Below, piece after piece: positions 25,201 to 35,029 of a DNA stretch of 64,000 bases. The first letter of the stretch is position 1; each line of letters begins with the position of its first letter. Where the stretch lies: assembly GCF_905475465.1 (NCBI RefSeq), contig NC_062236.1, positions 9,310,001 to 9,374,000 of the forward strand, in the 5' to 3' direction. Origin of the DNA: Pieris napi (lineage: Eukaryota; Arthropoda; Insecta; Lepidoptera; Pieridae). The notes under the pieces are model-generated. The model had not been told where the DNA came from. It saw nothing but the letters and a program-made list of their open reading frames with translations, and made no database searches. The translations under genes were made by a program, and so were the position numbers.

Positions 25201-26390
25201 TATGGGGTTAGATCCGACAAAGGAGCACTGCAGATATCGAATAAAAAATAGCACTAGAAAAGGCATACTATCGACTGATCTTTTATTTATATTTCTTAAA
25301 TATGTAAATAAATTTCATCTCCCAAGGTCCGTACAACCGGCGCAGTGGATGCTCGTACAAGGCAGCCCGTGAAGGGAAGGCGGCGTGGAGGTGGAGTGAG
25401 GCTGGGAGAGATGGAGAGGGATGCTCTCATCTCTCATGGAGCTGCCTTCATGCTGCAGGACAGGCTGTTCCATTGTTCGGATAAGTGTCAGGTATATTTC
25501 CCTCCTACAGGCTTAAGATATTATAGTCCAGTCAAATTATGTCTAAAAACGGGTTAAATAAACATGAGCGAACACAGTTTGGGGATTTTGAGGATCGATA
25601 GGGGGGTGTATTCTGAGCATAAATTCCAATTTGAGGGGTTGTACCGAGGTCAGCTCAAGGTCATTTCGATGGAAACGCGTTTAATTCGATATCTCGAGAA
25701 TGGTTAGTGTTAGGCGAAAAATTGTAGAGACCTTATCTTTTCCAAACAAAATTTACTAACTTTTTTATCTGAAACTTTTTTTTATAACATTAATATTTTT
25801 CAACTTATTACTCCCGCAAGGCAAAAATTTTCCATATTTCGTCGTTTTCTCCCCAATCATTCAATTTTATTAAATTTTACCGATCATCGAAGTGTAGATC
25901 TTTTAATTATGAACAATTTTGTTCTTGAACTTTTTTCCGTAATGCCAATACCTTCGGAGTTATAGATTACTTTACCGAGCGAAATCCGCGCCACTATCGA
26001 TCCTCAAAATCCCCAAACTGTGTTCACTCATGTTTATTTATTTCGTAATTTGACTGGACTATTAATAATTAATCTCAATTATTGACGTTGTTATCTAAAA
26101 TAAGCAGTTTTCTAAAATAAGCAGTTTTCTAGTTGGTATAATCCTGTTTTAATTTGTAATTTAAAAAAACCTTTTGGTTTCAGGCGTTGCTTTGTACGAA
26201 ATGCGGTACATTACTAGGACCAATAGCAGTTACAGGGGGTTCAAAAGACACGTGTCGTCTCTGCAAACAGGGACACCTTGTATCAATAGCTATACCCTAT
26301 ATATTCAAGTTCTTCGTTACCCAATTAGCATCGGTAAATATTAATGTTAAAATAAATTGTGTTAACACGCTCGCTATTATGGCGGCCTAG
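10284..26390 (+). CDS. Polr1B: DNA-directed RNA polymerase I subunit 2 (RPA135), 20 exons, 1,129 aa
   Basis: Encodes the second-largest, catalytic-half subunit of RNA polymerase I, which transcribes rRNA in the nucleolus. Coding exons: 10284-10379, 10766-11095, 11463-11555, 11743-11889, 12521-12693, 13467-13716, 14645-14791, 15619-15785, 16408-16555, 17132-17192, 18043-18242, 18967-19120, 19749-19839, 20147-20342, 20769-20983, 21896-22034, 23410-23616, 24586-24789, 25327-25491, 26184-26390. All junctions are GT-AG and in phase; the sum is 3,390 nt. Motifs in order: GAPHIDSFNYML in exon 2, CPVHTPDGAPCGLLNHL near residue 490, GYDMEDAMIINKSAHERGF from 752, GDKFASRAGQKG from 875, and a C-terminal zinc ribbon (C1065, C1068, C1085, C1088). 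Length is close to the human protein (1,135 aa). Absence of Pol II and Pol III hallmarks and the N-terminus favour Pol I. The Drosophila name is RpI135. Introns are loaded with TIR elements and a minisatellite. Confidence 0.95.
11984..12218. mobile_element. MITE, family M1, copy 1 (TTA target duplication)
   Basis: Terminal inverted repeat of about 24 bp (GGGTCTGTTTCACAATGTA and complement), with TTA directly outside both ends. It lies in POLR1B intron 4. The same family is at 46998-47236 in opposite orientation, flanked by TAA. The 3-bp TWA duplication is typical of PIF/Harbinger elements. Confidence 0.85.
13905..14286. mobile_element. Retroelement-like repeat ending in TATATATTAAGAT, copy 1
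   Basis: About 370 bp shared with 47515-47887: both contain GGAGAACACCAGTCATG, ATGCCATTAAATTGTAGCTTA, AAGTTAGATCAAACTGCAC and the terminal GACAAACAACGTGACACG followed by ATTTATATATATTAAGAT. The AT-repeat tail suggests the 3' end of a non-LTR (RTE-like) element, but no coding sequence remains. It lies in POLR1B intron 6. Confidence 0.6.
15061..15155 (+). repeat. ~95-bp dispersed repeat (paired with 59086-59178)
   Basis: AATGGCGATTAAAAAGAGTG through AACTGGCAGTAAATG reappears as its reverse complement at 59086-59178 with few differences; a shorter trace is at 57244-57282. It abuts the LINE fragment at 15156-15462. Family unknown. Confidence 0.65.
15156..15462 (-). mobile_element. LINE 3' end (Jockey/CR1-type reverse-transcriptase C-terminus)
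   Basis: On the minus strand a continuous frame encodes the C-terminal tail of a non-LTR retrotransposon reverse transcriptase, recognisable by FLPRTTTMWNQLPTEVFP and DLGSFKKRAYQFLKGRQR. It runs into an untranslated end and a poly-A (T run at 15156-15168 on plus). It is 5'-truncated, as usual for LINE insertions, and lies in POLR1B intron 7. Partial relatives occur at 23868-23974 and 45690-45855, and perhaps 38672-38800. Confidence 0.8.
16621..17012. mobile_element. MITE with TAA target duplication
   Basis: The left end GGTGCCCATTATCGGCATCGG is matched by the reverse complement of the right end, CCGATGCCGATAATGGGCGCC, and TAA lies outside both. Internal palindromic pieces (CATCCTTCGGTACGCCGCCGG, CCGAAGGATCATTTTCC) suggest a foldback structure. 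It is in POLR1B intron 9 and probably PIF/Harbinger-related. Confidence 0.75.
18668..18845 (-). mobile_element. LINE reverse-transcriptase C-terminal fragment
   Basis: Minus-strand frame with GPKGKRCRGRPFARWEEEDI followed by AGPKWQHIAQNRENWQKLEE. This is the characteristic GRP-x-x-RW...W...R..W...EEAF tail of non-LTR retrotransposon ORF2 proteins. It is a truncated relic inside POLR1B intron 11. A decayed relative is on the plus strand at 60960-61110. Confidence 0.75.
19140..19670. repeat. 62-bp minisatellite in POLR1B intron 12
   Basis: Five near-identical 62-bp units occur at a strict 62-base period, with GCTACACCGATATTACC starting at 19245, 19307, 19369 and 19431 and a variant at 19493. 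They are flanked by degenerate units of the same words (CTATACCAACGATTG, TATACCATTTTATTACC). The sequence is C-rich on one strand against an AT-rich background. The reading frame through it is not conserved and it is intronic. Confidence 0.9.
20425..20688 (+). mobile_element. tRNA-derived SINE, family A, copy 3
   Basis: Plus-strand copy in POLR1B intron 14 with A box TGGTCTAGTGG and B box GGTTCGATCCC, the TATCTATCTATAATATG body and an A-rich end. It is very similar to the copies at 5078 and 61951. Confidence 0.85.
22061..22391. mobile_element. Repeat of the ACCCGGCAAACGTTGTTTTG class
   Basis: It starts CTAGCTGACCCGGCAAACG and ends GACACGAGAATTTCATATATATAGAG. It is non-coding and lies in POLR1B intron 16. 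The start and AT-repeat end resemble a common insect retroelement-derived repeat, but no protein remains, so the class (RTE-like non-LTR or other) is uncertain. Confidence 0.5.
22510..23034. mobile_element. ~525-bp TIR element
   Basis: GGGTATGTTCCGATATACACTGCG at the left is matched by the complement CGCAGTGTATATCGGAACATACCC at the right. Inside, CAGTATACAGC and CAGTATACTAA words recur. No ORF is supported. It lies in POLR1B intron 16, directly downstream of the previous repeat. The target duplication is unclear. Confidence 0.75.
23868..23974 (+). mobile_element. LINE 3'-end fragment
   Basis: AAAGGCCGGCAACGCACTCGCGAGC...CATCAGGTAAGCCTCCTGG...GTTTGCCCCC followed by A8. It matches the 3' untranslated end of the LINE at 15156-15462 in the opposite orientation. 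Confidence 0.65.
23978..24480. mobile_element. Repeat family R2, copy 1, with AT-rich core
   Basis: It begins GTGCGTGTACTTATGTACGCG and GTTATACTTCTTTGGC, runs through a very AT-rich core (about 24030-24180), and ends ATTTTTCATAACGCGCCTAAAGAAG. The same outer blocks occur in inverted orientation at 46420-46750. The GAAGTATAAC word is inverted between the two ends. It is in POLR1B intron 17. Confidence 0.6.
25524..26061. mobile_element. ~540-bp MITE with long TIRs and TTA duplication
   Basis: The left end TAGTCCAGTCAAATTA and the inner block AACACAGTTTGGGGATTTTG are repeated as reverse complements at the right end (TIR about 65 bp). TTA lies outside both ends. The TIR tip resembles that of 59403-59851 (TAGTCCGGTCAAATT), suggesting one superfamily. 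It lies in POLR1B intron 19. Confidence 0.8.
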
Positions 26391-26468
26391 TAAATATATG
26401 GGAACATATTTTGGTTTTTATTACATGGTGGTAACACCATTCTTTAAATATTTACTGTAATCTAGCCG

Positions 26469-26474
26469 AATAAA
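26469..26474 (+). terminator. Poly(A) signal, POLR1B
   Basis: AATAAA 79 bp after the POLR1B stop codon, the first such hexamer downstream. Confidence 0.5.
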
Positions 26475-27028
26475 ATCTACACTACTGCCTTATAAAGACT
26501 ATCAGTTTTCTATATATTTAATTAAAATTGAATAAATAATAACAATAGAAAAATGTCGTATGTCACACATTAAAACTTCTTATAAAATTTCCGCTTTTAC
26601 ATTCAATATTTTCCTTTTTACACTTCGCCATTAATAGTAATTTTAAAAGACATGGCATGAAAAACATAATTTGTAAATTATCGACTTCAGTTCTATGATA
26701 AAAGGGACTGAATAATTTACCGACTTGGTTAATACCATAGATCTCGCAACTTACGGTAGAAGAACTGAGTTACGAAACTATGTTAGGTTTTTGTAGGTAT
26801 ATCATTTCTTTTTGTAGAGTCCTACTTTTTTCTTTCCTATACGATTAATAGATAAACGTATCTTTAAAGCACTTAAAACTTATTAATATATTAAAATTAT
26901 CTAAACAACGTCCAAATCGTTGGCAAATAATTTAGGTAAACCAATGTTTAAGCAATTCAATCGTCAACGAAAATAACAATCGCAACTTAACAGATTTGAA
27001 TAAAACCAATTTATATTTCAATAGGCAC

Positions 27029-27034
27029 TTTATT
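27029..27034 (-). terminator. Poly(A) signal, NOP56
   Basis: AATAAA on the minus strand about 340 bp after the NOP56 stop codon, at the far end of the spacer shared with the convergent POLR1B gene. Confidence 0.45.
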
Positions 27035-27370
27035 AAATGTTACACTAAAATACTTATTATTAATGTACCTTAATTTAACACAGTATGAAAATATCTACAA
27101 TAGTGCTAACAAAAACATCGCTGTCTTTTTATGTGTCAACATTTTTTGTATTTTAACATATGAAAGTATATCTTACCCAAAATTATATCCTTAACCTAAT
27201 TATAATCAAATATAGAGGTGTTAAAACTTAAACTACTAAATCAAGATTGATGAATTTTGGTAGACAACACAGGAAGAGATAGGCTACTTTGAATCCTGTA
27301 TGCAACAACCACCGTCACTGTCACCTACTTCCTAATTTAAAATTATTTCATCAAGTGCACTATTATTACG

Positions 27371-30300
27371 CTATTCTTCCATAGCTTCTACTTCTTGCTT
27401 CTTGTCCTTCTTCTTCTTTTTCTTCTTCTTGGGCGTTTCCTCCTAATAGAAAAAACAAAATTAATATAAAAAATAAAAAAATTAAAAAAAATCTTATTAT
27501 ACATATAATCTTATGAGGAAAAGCTATAAATTATTAATAAATAGGTATATTTTTGTAGCAAGTAAAACATCAGTTTTCTATCCCATAAGGATATTTCTGA
27601 AAATTGTTTTAGGACACATCTTTATTTATATCTATTTCTTCATGTTATGTGATAGTTGTTTCCTTACAATAAATAAATACATAGAGCCTCCAACAAGTTA
27701 GCCAATCCCAATATTAGCCATGATTAAACAGAACATTGAAACATTTATTTTTGTTTAAAACTTACCTCCAAGGCTTGCTGCCCAGCTTCTTCCATAGCAA
27801 GTTTCATAACTTCAATATTCTTCATAGGAATATCTCCCGTTTCATAGAACTTCAAACGGTCTTCTACTTGTTGCCGGAGTTTTTCGCCAAATACAGTTGT
27901 TTGGTTTTCTAGAAATTAAAATCACGTGGATTCAATTACATTTAACTTTCATTAAAAGGAATAAAATGTGCAGTTGAATTGGGGCAAAATTAAAATAAAA
28001 GTTAAACAGAACAGAGTCGAGGGGTATTCCCATAGATGATGATTTAATTCGGCATTAAACTTGATGTAAGATACTTTTTAATAATGACTTTTTTATCTGA
28101 TCAACGCAAATGATAATTTCAATTAGGTTAATGTTTATTGAAATTGTTCAACAATTATAAATATTCTTACCAGAGAAACAATCAATCCTTGAAGCAATAG
28201 AACATTTATTCGCCAGATATCTACTGATCCGGCCTTTGTTTTTGAGACCTGCTCGGCCAATGAATGTTGAATGATATAAGAGACCATACTTTGGTGTGTT
28301 AGACCTGGTCTTTAAGGCTCTGAATAGCGCCTTTTCAGCACCTAAAATTGTAACAATATTCATAAATTATGTGTATGTAGTATTTGTAACATCATGATTG
28401 ATTTTTATAAAAGCTTTCATAATTAGAACAAATATGAGTAGCTTAATTTAGTGAATATAACAAACTGAGGGGAAAAGAGTTTTAATAGATTACCCAATAT
28501 CTGTAATGTGGAGGCAGGATACTTGGCCAGATTTGTGAGAGAACCAGCCTTAGATATCAACCGAGCTCCCACTTGATCTCCAATAAGCGTTGTAAGGTTT
28601 GGTGCGACAGAGTTCATCTTCGTGTGGAGGTATTCTGATATTTGTTTCCTAAATCAAAATATTTTTAAACTCTAAAGAATACTTTTCATTACATTTGAAG
28701 ACAGTCATAATCATATTTAATAAAGATCTTGATTTTATTGCAGCACAAAATCTATAATTGGTAAATGTAGCAAATTAAGATTAAAAATAACATATAAATA
28801 GTTTATTTTAAATCTAAATTGCGGTTATATTGCATGCCTTTATTACTGCAGATTATAGACAACTTGCAGTAGATCAAACATGCAGATATAATGAAAAGAA
28901 TATAGTAACTTAAGTGCTCCATTTAGAATTAGCACCTGAACTGTATTACAAGTAAAAAAACTATATGATTTTTAGACCAGTAATTCTGACATTATACCAT
29001 ACCTATAATTACTTAGTGAAACAACTCGTCCAGCAAACATTTGTATGTTAATCAAATCAACTGGTGATATATCCATTCCCATTGACATTTTGGAAGCATC
29101 AATAATAGCTTGCGCCTTCTCTGAATCACCAAGTATCTCAGTTAACGGCTCCAGAGATTCCTCTGTAAGGGACTTTCTATCTTTGACATATTCTGCACAC
29201 TTTGTGTAGAGATGGTTGTCTGGGACAATAGCCACAAGCTCTGGGAAGTGGTAAGAGTACCATTCTCTGAAATTAGGTTTAGCATTTAGGTAATACCTTT
29301 GCAGATTTAGCATAAAAATTACTGCCTGTGTGTTTCTTTATAACAAATTTGACTATAGCAGTTTAGCTTGGTACAATAGCATCAAAAACCTCATATTTAC
29401 ATAAAAAGAGTTTATTTTAAAACTATTGAGATTTATTGTTTTTCTTTGTTGCAACAAAGGTTTAGGAAAAAAGAACACTTTTTTCCTGATACCTTAATTG
29501 CAGTCATATTGCATGGCTTTATTACTACAAGTTATAAACAACTTGCAATAGATCAAACATGCATAAATATAATAGATGAATTGTTCGAAGTATTTACTAT
29601 GCTTGTAATAAATATATTGAAAGGTCATTTAAAAGCTTACTTCGAAAATATTATGTCTAGTGCGTGAGCTAGGTTTTAACATAAATTGAGAGGAACACAT
29701 TACTCTAGCTTATAGTCAATTATAGAGAACTAACCTGATCCTCATTGAGAAGGTATTTACATCCTTGTCAAGCTGATCCAGCAGTGCTATTGACTGTATG
29801 ATCATGTTATCTACTCGGTGTACATTGAACTTCACTCTAGCACGAGAGTAAGAGTGCCCTAATCCCAATTGAGCAACAGAGCATGCTTTTAGGGTTAACC
29901 CTTTGATAAGGGCATGGAAGTGGAATTTTATACCTGTAAAATAATGGTAGGGTTAAGAGAAAAAATGTTGTAAAATACTTTTGAATCAGTTAAATAAATC
30001 TAGAAATAATAGGCTTCAAAATTTTATTTTACATTTGAAATGTATGGAAAACCAGCATTTAAGACGTGTTTTGTGATGTATCTGTTTTTTTTTTCAAAAA
30101 TGTCATGCAAATTAATATTTAAATTAATTTTTTTTTTAAATTACACATAAAGAACTAACCTAAGGTCAATTGAGAGAAAACTTGATTATACAATGGCACA
30201 ACAACAATACTTTACAAAGTTAACATTATCCTTACCCCTTATTAATTCTGGGACAGCACCAATATGTGAGCATGGTATCTCCAATGCTTCACTAACTGCT

Positions 30301-31496
30301 GCACCAAGTTTCGGATCTAAGACACCTAGAGTGCATTTACTCCTCTTCTTTTTCTTAGGCAGTGAACCCTCCAGAAAAAGATTTAGCTCTTCAGATAAGA
30401 TACCTGGTAGAATGGTCATATATTATTAAATTTAGTTAAATATCATTAGTGTCTTTAACATAGACAATAAATCCAACATGAAAATACAGTTAACCAAAGC
30501 CAAGACAATTACAAGTTCTGATGATAGTTTAAAACACTGAAAACCTTAATACAGTCGAAACCGTTTAGAACAACATACCGGTTATATTGACTAAAATCAA
30601 AGGCCCAGGTTATTGAAATAGGTACTTAATAACAACATAATCGGCTTATACAACTACCAGTTTTTACAACCAAATATGAGTAGTCCCTTCAATGTCTTTT
30701 TAACAGATTTAGACTATATCAAAATACAACATTTAGTAATAATACAATTTCAGAAGGGTCTCTCATGTATTACTAAATTCTAAAATACTAAGTTATTTAA
30801 ACTTAATCTCAAAGATCATATGAATTTACCTTCAGACACAGCATTTATGTTTTCTAGAGCTGAAACAGCAGATTTGAATGGCTGGAAACCAATCAAAGAT
30901 ACAACAGAATTAAATTTCTGTAAGTCTGTTACAGATTCTTCAACTTGAGGCAGAAAGGCTGCAAGTTCTTCAAACTCCGCCACTCGAAATAGGGCAAAGC
31001 CAGCAGCATGCTCAAAAAGGATATATAATTTACTCTGAAAGAAAATAAAGATACTTTATGTAATGTATAATTTTGTTTACTAGTTCTTAAATCTATATCT
31101 ATCTATCTATATCTGTTTTACTAAAGACTACCGATTTAAATAAAAAAAAACAAAACTTATTGAACAGGGTATAATTATTAATGTAATACTTAAAATATTA
31201 CGTTTTGTATGGTAGCTTTAATTCATAATGTCATACTTTTAACTTTGTAAAATTGTTTTAGTTATTTATAGGTTATGATTTACTCGTGAGGCAAATAATA
31301 GATATCTACATGAAAAAAGAATTATTTTCTTATGGCTGCATAGTAAACAAGAAACACTTAAAATCTATTGAAATACAAAAGAACTAAGCATCATGTTACG
31401 TATCTATAAATTAAACAACATCTTGTATGTATTCTGATTGTAAATGTTAGTAGTTTATATTATCTTAAATTTTGTTGTTTGTAAAAAACTTACCAT
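27371..31496 (-). CDS. Nop56: Nucleolar protein 56 (box C/D snoRNP core), 9 exons, 459 aa
   Basis: NOP56 is a core protein of box C/D snoRNPs, which 2'-O-methylate and process rRNA in the nucleolus. Exons in order of translation: 31494-31496, 30830-31034, 30236-30403, 29735-29933, 29003-29266, 28494-28648, 28171-28341, 27766-27908, 27371-27442. All junctions are in phase, total 1,380 nt. The first coding exon holds only the ATG. The N-terminal domain starts SKLYILFEHAAGFALFRV. The NOSIC/Nop region includes GLGHSYSRARVKFNVHRVDN, SMGMDISPVDLINIQ, GSLTNLAKYPASTLQILG and GRISRYLANKCSIASRIDCF, which are near-identical to human NOP56. The C-terminal exon is a lysine run plus an acidic end, shorter than in many animals. 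Introns 4 and 5 appear to carry H/ACA snoRNAs. Confusion with the paralogue NOP58 is excluded by the NOP56-type N-terminus and Nop domain. Confidence 0.95.
28763..28890 (-). ncRNA. Candidate box H/ACA snoRNA in NOP56 intron 5
   Basis: On the host strand the parts of an H/ACA RNA appear in order. The 5' hairpin has outer stem TGCATG/CATGCA, an internal loop (TTTGATC opposite ATAAAGG) and upper stem TACTGCA/TGCAGTA. Hinge ATATAA fits ANANNA. The 3' hairpin pairs GCAATTTAGATTTAAAATAA with TTATTTTTAATCTTAATTTGC. ACA follows, three bases before the end. Length (about 128 nt) is typical. The 5' half is shared with the candidate at 29444-29569 with compensating stem changes. Target uridine not identified. 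Confidence 0.75.
29444..29569 (-). ncRNA. Candidate box H/ACA snoRNA in NOP56 intron 4
   Basis: It has the same architecture as 28763-28890. The 5' hairpin has outer stem TGCATG/CATGCA, pocket TTTGATC opposite ATAAAG, and upper stem TATTGCAAGTT/AACTTGTAGTA, where base changes relative to the paralogue keep pairing. Hinge is ATATGA. The 3' hairpin has TGCAA/TTGCA, AAGG/CCTT and AGGAAAAAAG/CTTTTTTCCT around a TGTT loop. ACA follows with three bases to the end. The 3' hairpin is unrelated to that of the paralogue, so the two share at most the 5' target. Confidence 0.75.
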
Positions 31497-32042
31497 TTTA
31501 AAATGAATTATAATTCTGTAGTTTTATTTATTCAAAAACATTTTTAAGGCAAACACGTGTGTTTTTCAGGAGCAAGTTAGCGTGGTGGCACCAGGCGGCA
31601 GGCACCTACGCATGCGGTAGTTCTGTAAGTGTCGATTGTCAATTGTCATCGTTTTGTCTATGGTAATGTATTTAAAAAATTAATTTCTCCGTTTATGTAA
31701 TCTGATAAATAATTAATTATTCGAGAGATGAAGATTCCAGATGGTTTCATTCCATGGATTAAAAGTTGTCAATGTCCCAGTGTTTACTTACTTGATTCAT
31801 TTCTAAATTTGGCTTCGACCATAAGATTACTGTTTGCAAATAACACAGACTACTGAATACAGAGTAGGTACGCCGTTTAAAACCCTAATAAATTTTTAAC
31901 CTGAAGAAAATAACGGCCAGTGTGTCAAAAATTTGAATTTGATGAGTAGTTGTTTGAATCATGCACACAGAAGTGTACTGTTTTTAATTGTTTATTTATT
32001 ATTAATCAATCTTATGGTGTAGTGAAGTTTAAAAAAAATAAA
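31497..32042. promoter_or_regulatory. Bidirectional promoter between NOP56 and Dgt6
   Basis: The two start codons are 546 bp apart and point away from each other. The interval contains an E-box CACGTG at 31554-31559, 58 bp before the NOP56 ATG, and CGCATGCG at 31609-31616, which matches the core of the NRF1/Ewg-type palindrome. A locally GC-richer stretch at about 31570-31625 surrounds the second site. No TATA box stands out. Function is inferred. Confidence 0.55.
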
Positions 32043-34632
32043 ATGTCTAGATCACAGCGTGAAATGCCAACAGCTCATTATAGAAAAGAGACGTTTTTAA
32101 ACTTGTGTATGTTATCGAAAGCGAGGCCTATGCAACCAGAGTTGACCCGACTTCTGTTTAAAGAAAATTCTCTTGACAAACCTACACAAAACTTATTCAA
32201 CCATTTATCTTATTATCTTGTTACAATTCTTGATGCACAAGGTGCTTCTAAATTGACGTGGCCTTTATACGATTCTAAAGCTGAAAGAGCCTATAGGAAT
32301 GAGTTATACATATTTGTGTGTAATTGTAGCAATAAAGGATTAACACCAGTCATGTCATCGTATTTTGTTAATCCCAGTTGTCATAAAGTTACTGTGTTAA
32401 TATTTCAAATGTCCTCCTTAGCAATAAGAACAGTTATTACTCATCTTGGTAATGACTGTCAAAAGACCATAATCAAGGAGGTTGATGAAATGAAACAAAA
32501 AGGATGTGACAAAGATACTTTTGTTAACTTGGTTGAGCAGAAAACACAAGCTATCCAGTTTAAATTATCTAATCATCTTAATGAACAAAAAATCACAATA
32601 GACATTGCCAGTAAATTACGTACTAAAATTGTGGAAAATGAGAAGAAACTTACAGAAGCTCAGAATTTTATTAACAATTTAGTAGATAACTATATTGAAC
32701 ATGAGAAACCAAATGAGACAACTAAGCAAATAATTTTAAACATAAAAAACGTAAAGGAAGACTGTTCAGTTTTTGACGATTGGTTAGCATACACTGATAG
32801 TAAAATTATCCAATTAGAAGAACAGTATAGAAAAGATATCCCATTTCTAGACTTATGTCAAAAAACATCAGAATTAACAAAGACTGTTGTTATGAGGTAT
32901 ACAGGTCAAACTGAAAAAAGTAACTACATGATATCTTATAACAAATCTGATAAAATCAATACACAAGATCTCGAGCGTCAAGTAAATGTGGAACAAGCTT
33001 TTGTTTTAAAGAATTTAGATTTAAATGGAATACTTAATTTTCCAAATTTAATAAGGGCTTTCACAATAGCAATACAGTTTATTTTAAAAAATATTCAAGT
33101 TGATAATCAAATTTATGACTTTACTAAGTATTTACAAACAGGTTCAATGAATTACCATGAAGTTTCTCTTGGACTACAATCTGTTATAGAAAGAATATCA
33201 AATGCTGAAGAAAAAATAGAGGTATGTATAATATTTACTACACCTTTTTGTTTGGAATTAATTGACCTGCTGTTCAATTTTATGTCGGCCTTGAGAGATG
33301 CCTTGTTTACTATTAATCACAAATTTTAGTTAATAATTTAAAAATAGCAGTAAATAAATTAATTTAACATGAACATCAATATGATACATATTTTTTTACT
33401 GCTGAGTGTTATTGAAACTTTCAATCCTAAAAATAAGTTTTTAATTAAAAAAAACATTGTATTTAAACAATGAGAGTAATAAACAATTCCTGGTTCATTT
33501 GTCTTTTTAGGTTCATAATACAATATTTTGATTCTGCTTTAATTGTTTTCAGTATTCTCCACCATCTGTCATATTGCCACTAACTAATGGTGGTTTTGGA
33601 GACATATATCCTGGGACTCTCACTGGGCCATCCTTATCAAATTTAAAAGCTGGCACAGACTGTCATGCTTTCTTTGAAACATTTACACCCCTCGTTGCAT
33701 CAAAACAGAAATTCAGCTTTTACAGAACAGTCAGTAACATGAAACAGCCATTGATTATGAGTCTCCACCCACCAAAGGATGACTTTATGAGAAGCCTTTT
33801 ATCATTCAACGTAAATTCTAATAATCAAATCAGTTCGAACAGTAATCTATCTGTGATGTCACAATTAAAAAGTAATGAAACCATAGCAGATTGTGCATCT
33901 GGCTTTACAAAACAGCAAATTCAGAGACTATTTTCTACAAAGAAAACCAGTAGTTCAAAAAAATATAAATATAGCAATGAAAGACCGGCAAGTGCTAAAT
34001 CAACAGCACTCAATTATGACTCGGGAGTCTCAGTAGAGAGTTGTGTTTTAACACGGAGTTATTCATCTCCGAATCTTTATGAAAACAGAGAAAGGCGATC
34101 AATACCAAGACCAAGAGGGCGTAAACTATCTATTATGAAGGAACATAGTCCTTTAGAACTATCTGGCATATCTATGTTGGATAATAACAGTAACTTTAGC
34201 ACACTGGGCATTGCTAATGCTGAGAGTTCAATTAAAATTATAATATCTAATGGAGATTTAGATTTAAAAGATTTAAGTAAGGAAACAACATCATCAGCAC
34301 GACAAAGCATTGAATGTATGGGCACTCCAAAGATGAACACACATAAGATTAAAAAAACAAGTTCCATTGAAAAAATTATAAATCGGTTTAAAAAAGTCAG
34401 AGCTAGTGTAATACCAACAAAAGAGAGCTTCCTTGAACAGGAAGAGAAATGTATTGAAGAGGAGAAAGTTATGAGATCAATTTTGCCAGATTTAATAAGC
34501 CCTAGCTTGTCATTTACTGAGGAAAATCGCATATCCTTTGAGAGTGATGTGCAAAAGAATACCCGCGAGAGTTTGGGCGCCGCTTTGGGTGTTGATCAAA
34601 CATTTCTTGATCAATTTGATTTAATAGACTGA
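32043..34632 (+). CDS. HAUS6: HAUS augmin-like complex subunit 6 (Dgt6), 2 exons, 752 aa
   Basis: Augmin recruits gamma-tubulin ring complexes to existing microtubules so that the spindle can branch new ones; HAUS6/Dgt6 is the subunit that contacts gamma-TuRC. Exons 32043-33221 and 33553-34632 join in phase (2,259 nt). The N-terminal HAUS6 domain is recognisable by the order LDKPTQNLFNHLSYYL, LTWPLYDSKAERAYRNEL and MSSYFVNPSCHKVTVLIFQM (residues about 43-125), matching the DKPN.../CWP..DKK/SLFLSP.GPKF pattern of the family. A helical coiled-coil-prone middle (about 150-290) and a serine-rich disordered C-terminal exon follow, as in fly Dgt6. The start is the first in-frame ATG; upstream in-frame codons lack ATG. 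Sequence is fast-evolving as usual for augmin, so the family call rests on the N-terminal domain. Confidence 0.85.
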
Positions 34633-35023
34633 TGTATTTATTTATAGCTGAGCTGTAGTTATAGTTTTCTATTTTATGTTATTTTAGTAGAATGATAAGA
34701 TTAATTGCTATTAGTACATGTATCATAGTCAAAACTTCTTTTATTTTGCTAACCTATAAAGCAGCATGTCTATTTCATGGATACTTTATTATTTAGAGAT
34801 GAAAACAAAACAATATCTGTTTTCCCAAAATTTTTTTCGTTTTGATGTTAGAATCTCTAAATAAGAATTTTTACAGCCTGTCTGTAGTTCTTTTAATTTA
34901 ATATTTATGCCACCACATAGTATGATAACAACATTGAACCCAAAACTAGAAACTTTCCTACTATTTCCTCGCAAAATAAAAATCATAGATAAAGCAAAAA
35001 TATATTATATTAAACTAAAGTAC

Positions 35024-35029
35024 AATAAA
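35024..35029 (+). terminator. Possible poly(A) signal, Dgt6
   Basis: AATAAA about 390 bp after the Dgt6 stop. Another weaker candidate lies nearer, so assignment is uncertain. The convergent SDR gene ends at 35232. Confidence 0.35.

Noticed and set aside
28034..28102. Box C/D snoRNA on the plus strand of a NOP56 intron (GATGATGA ... CTGA)
   Set aside because: It is antisense to the host gene and lacks a closing terminal stem; the boxes are likely by chance.
31950..32042. N-terminal extension of Dgt6
   Set aside because: The frame is open but has no ATG before 32043; the alternative start would be a TTG.
34077..34532. 151-codon minus-strand ORF
   Set aside because: Antisense shadow of the Dgt6 second exon.
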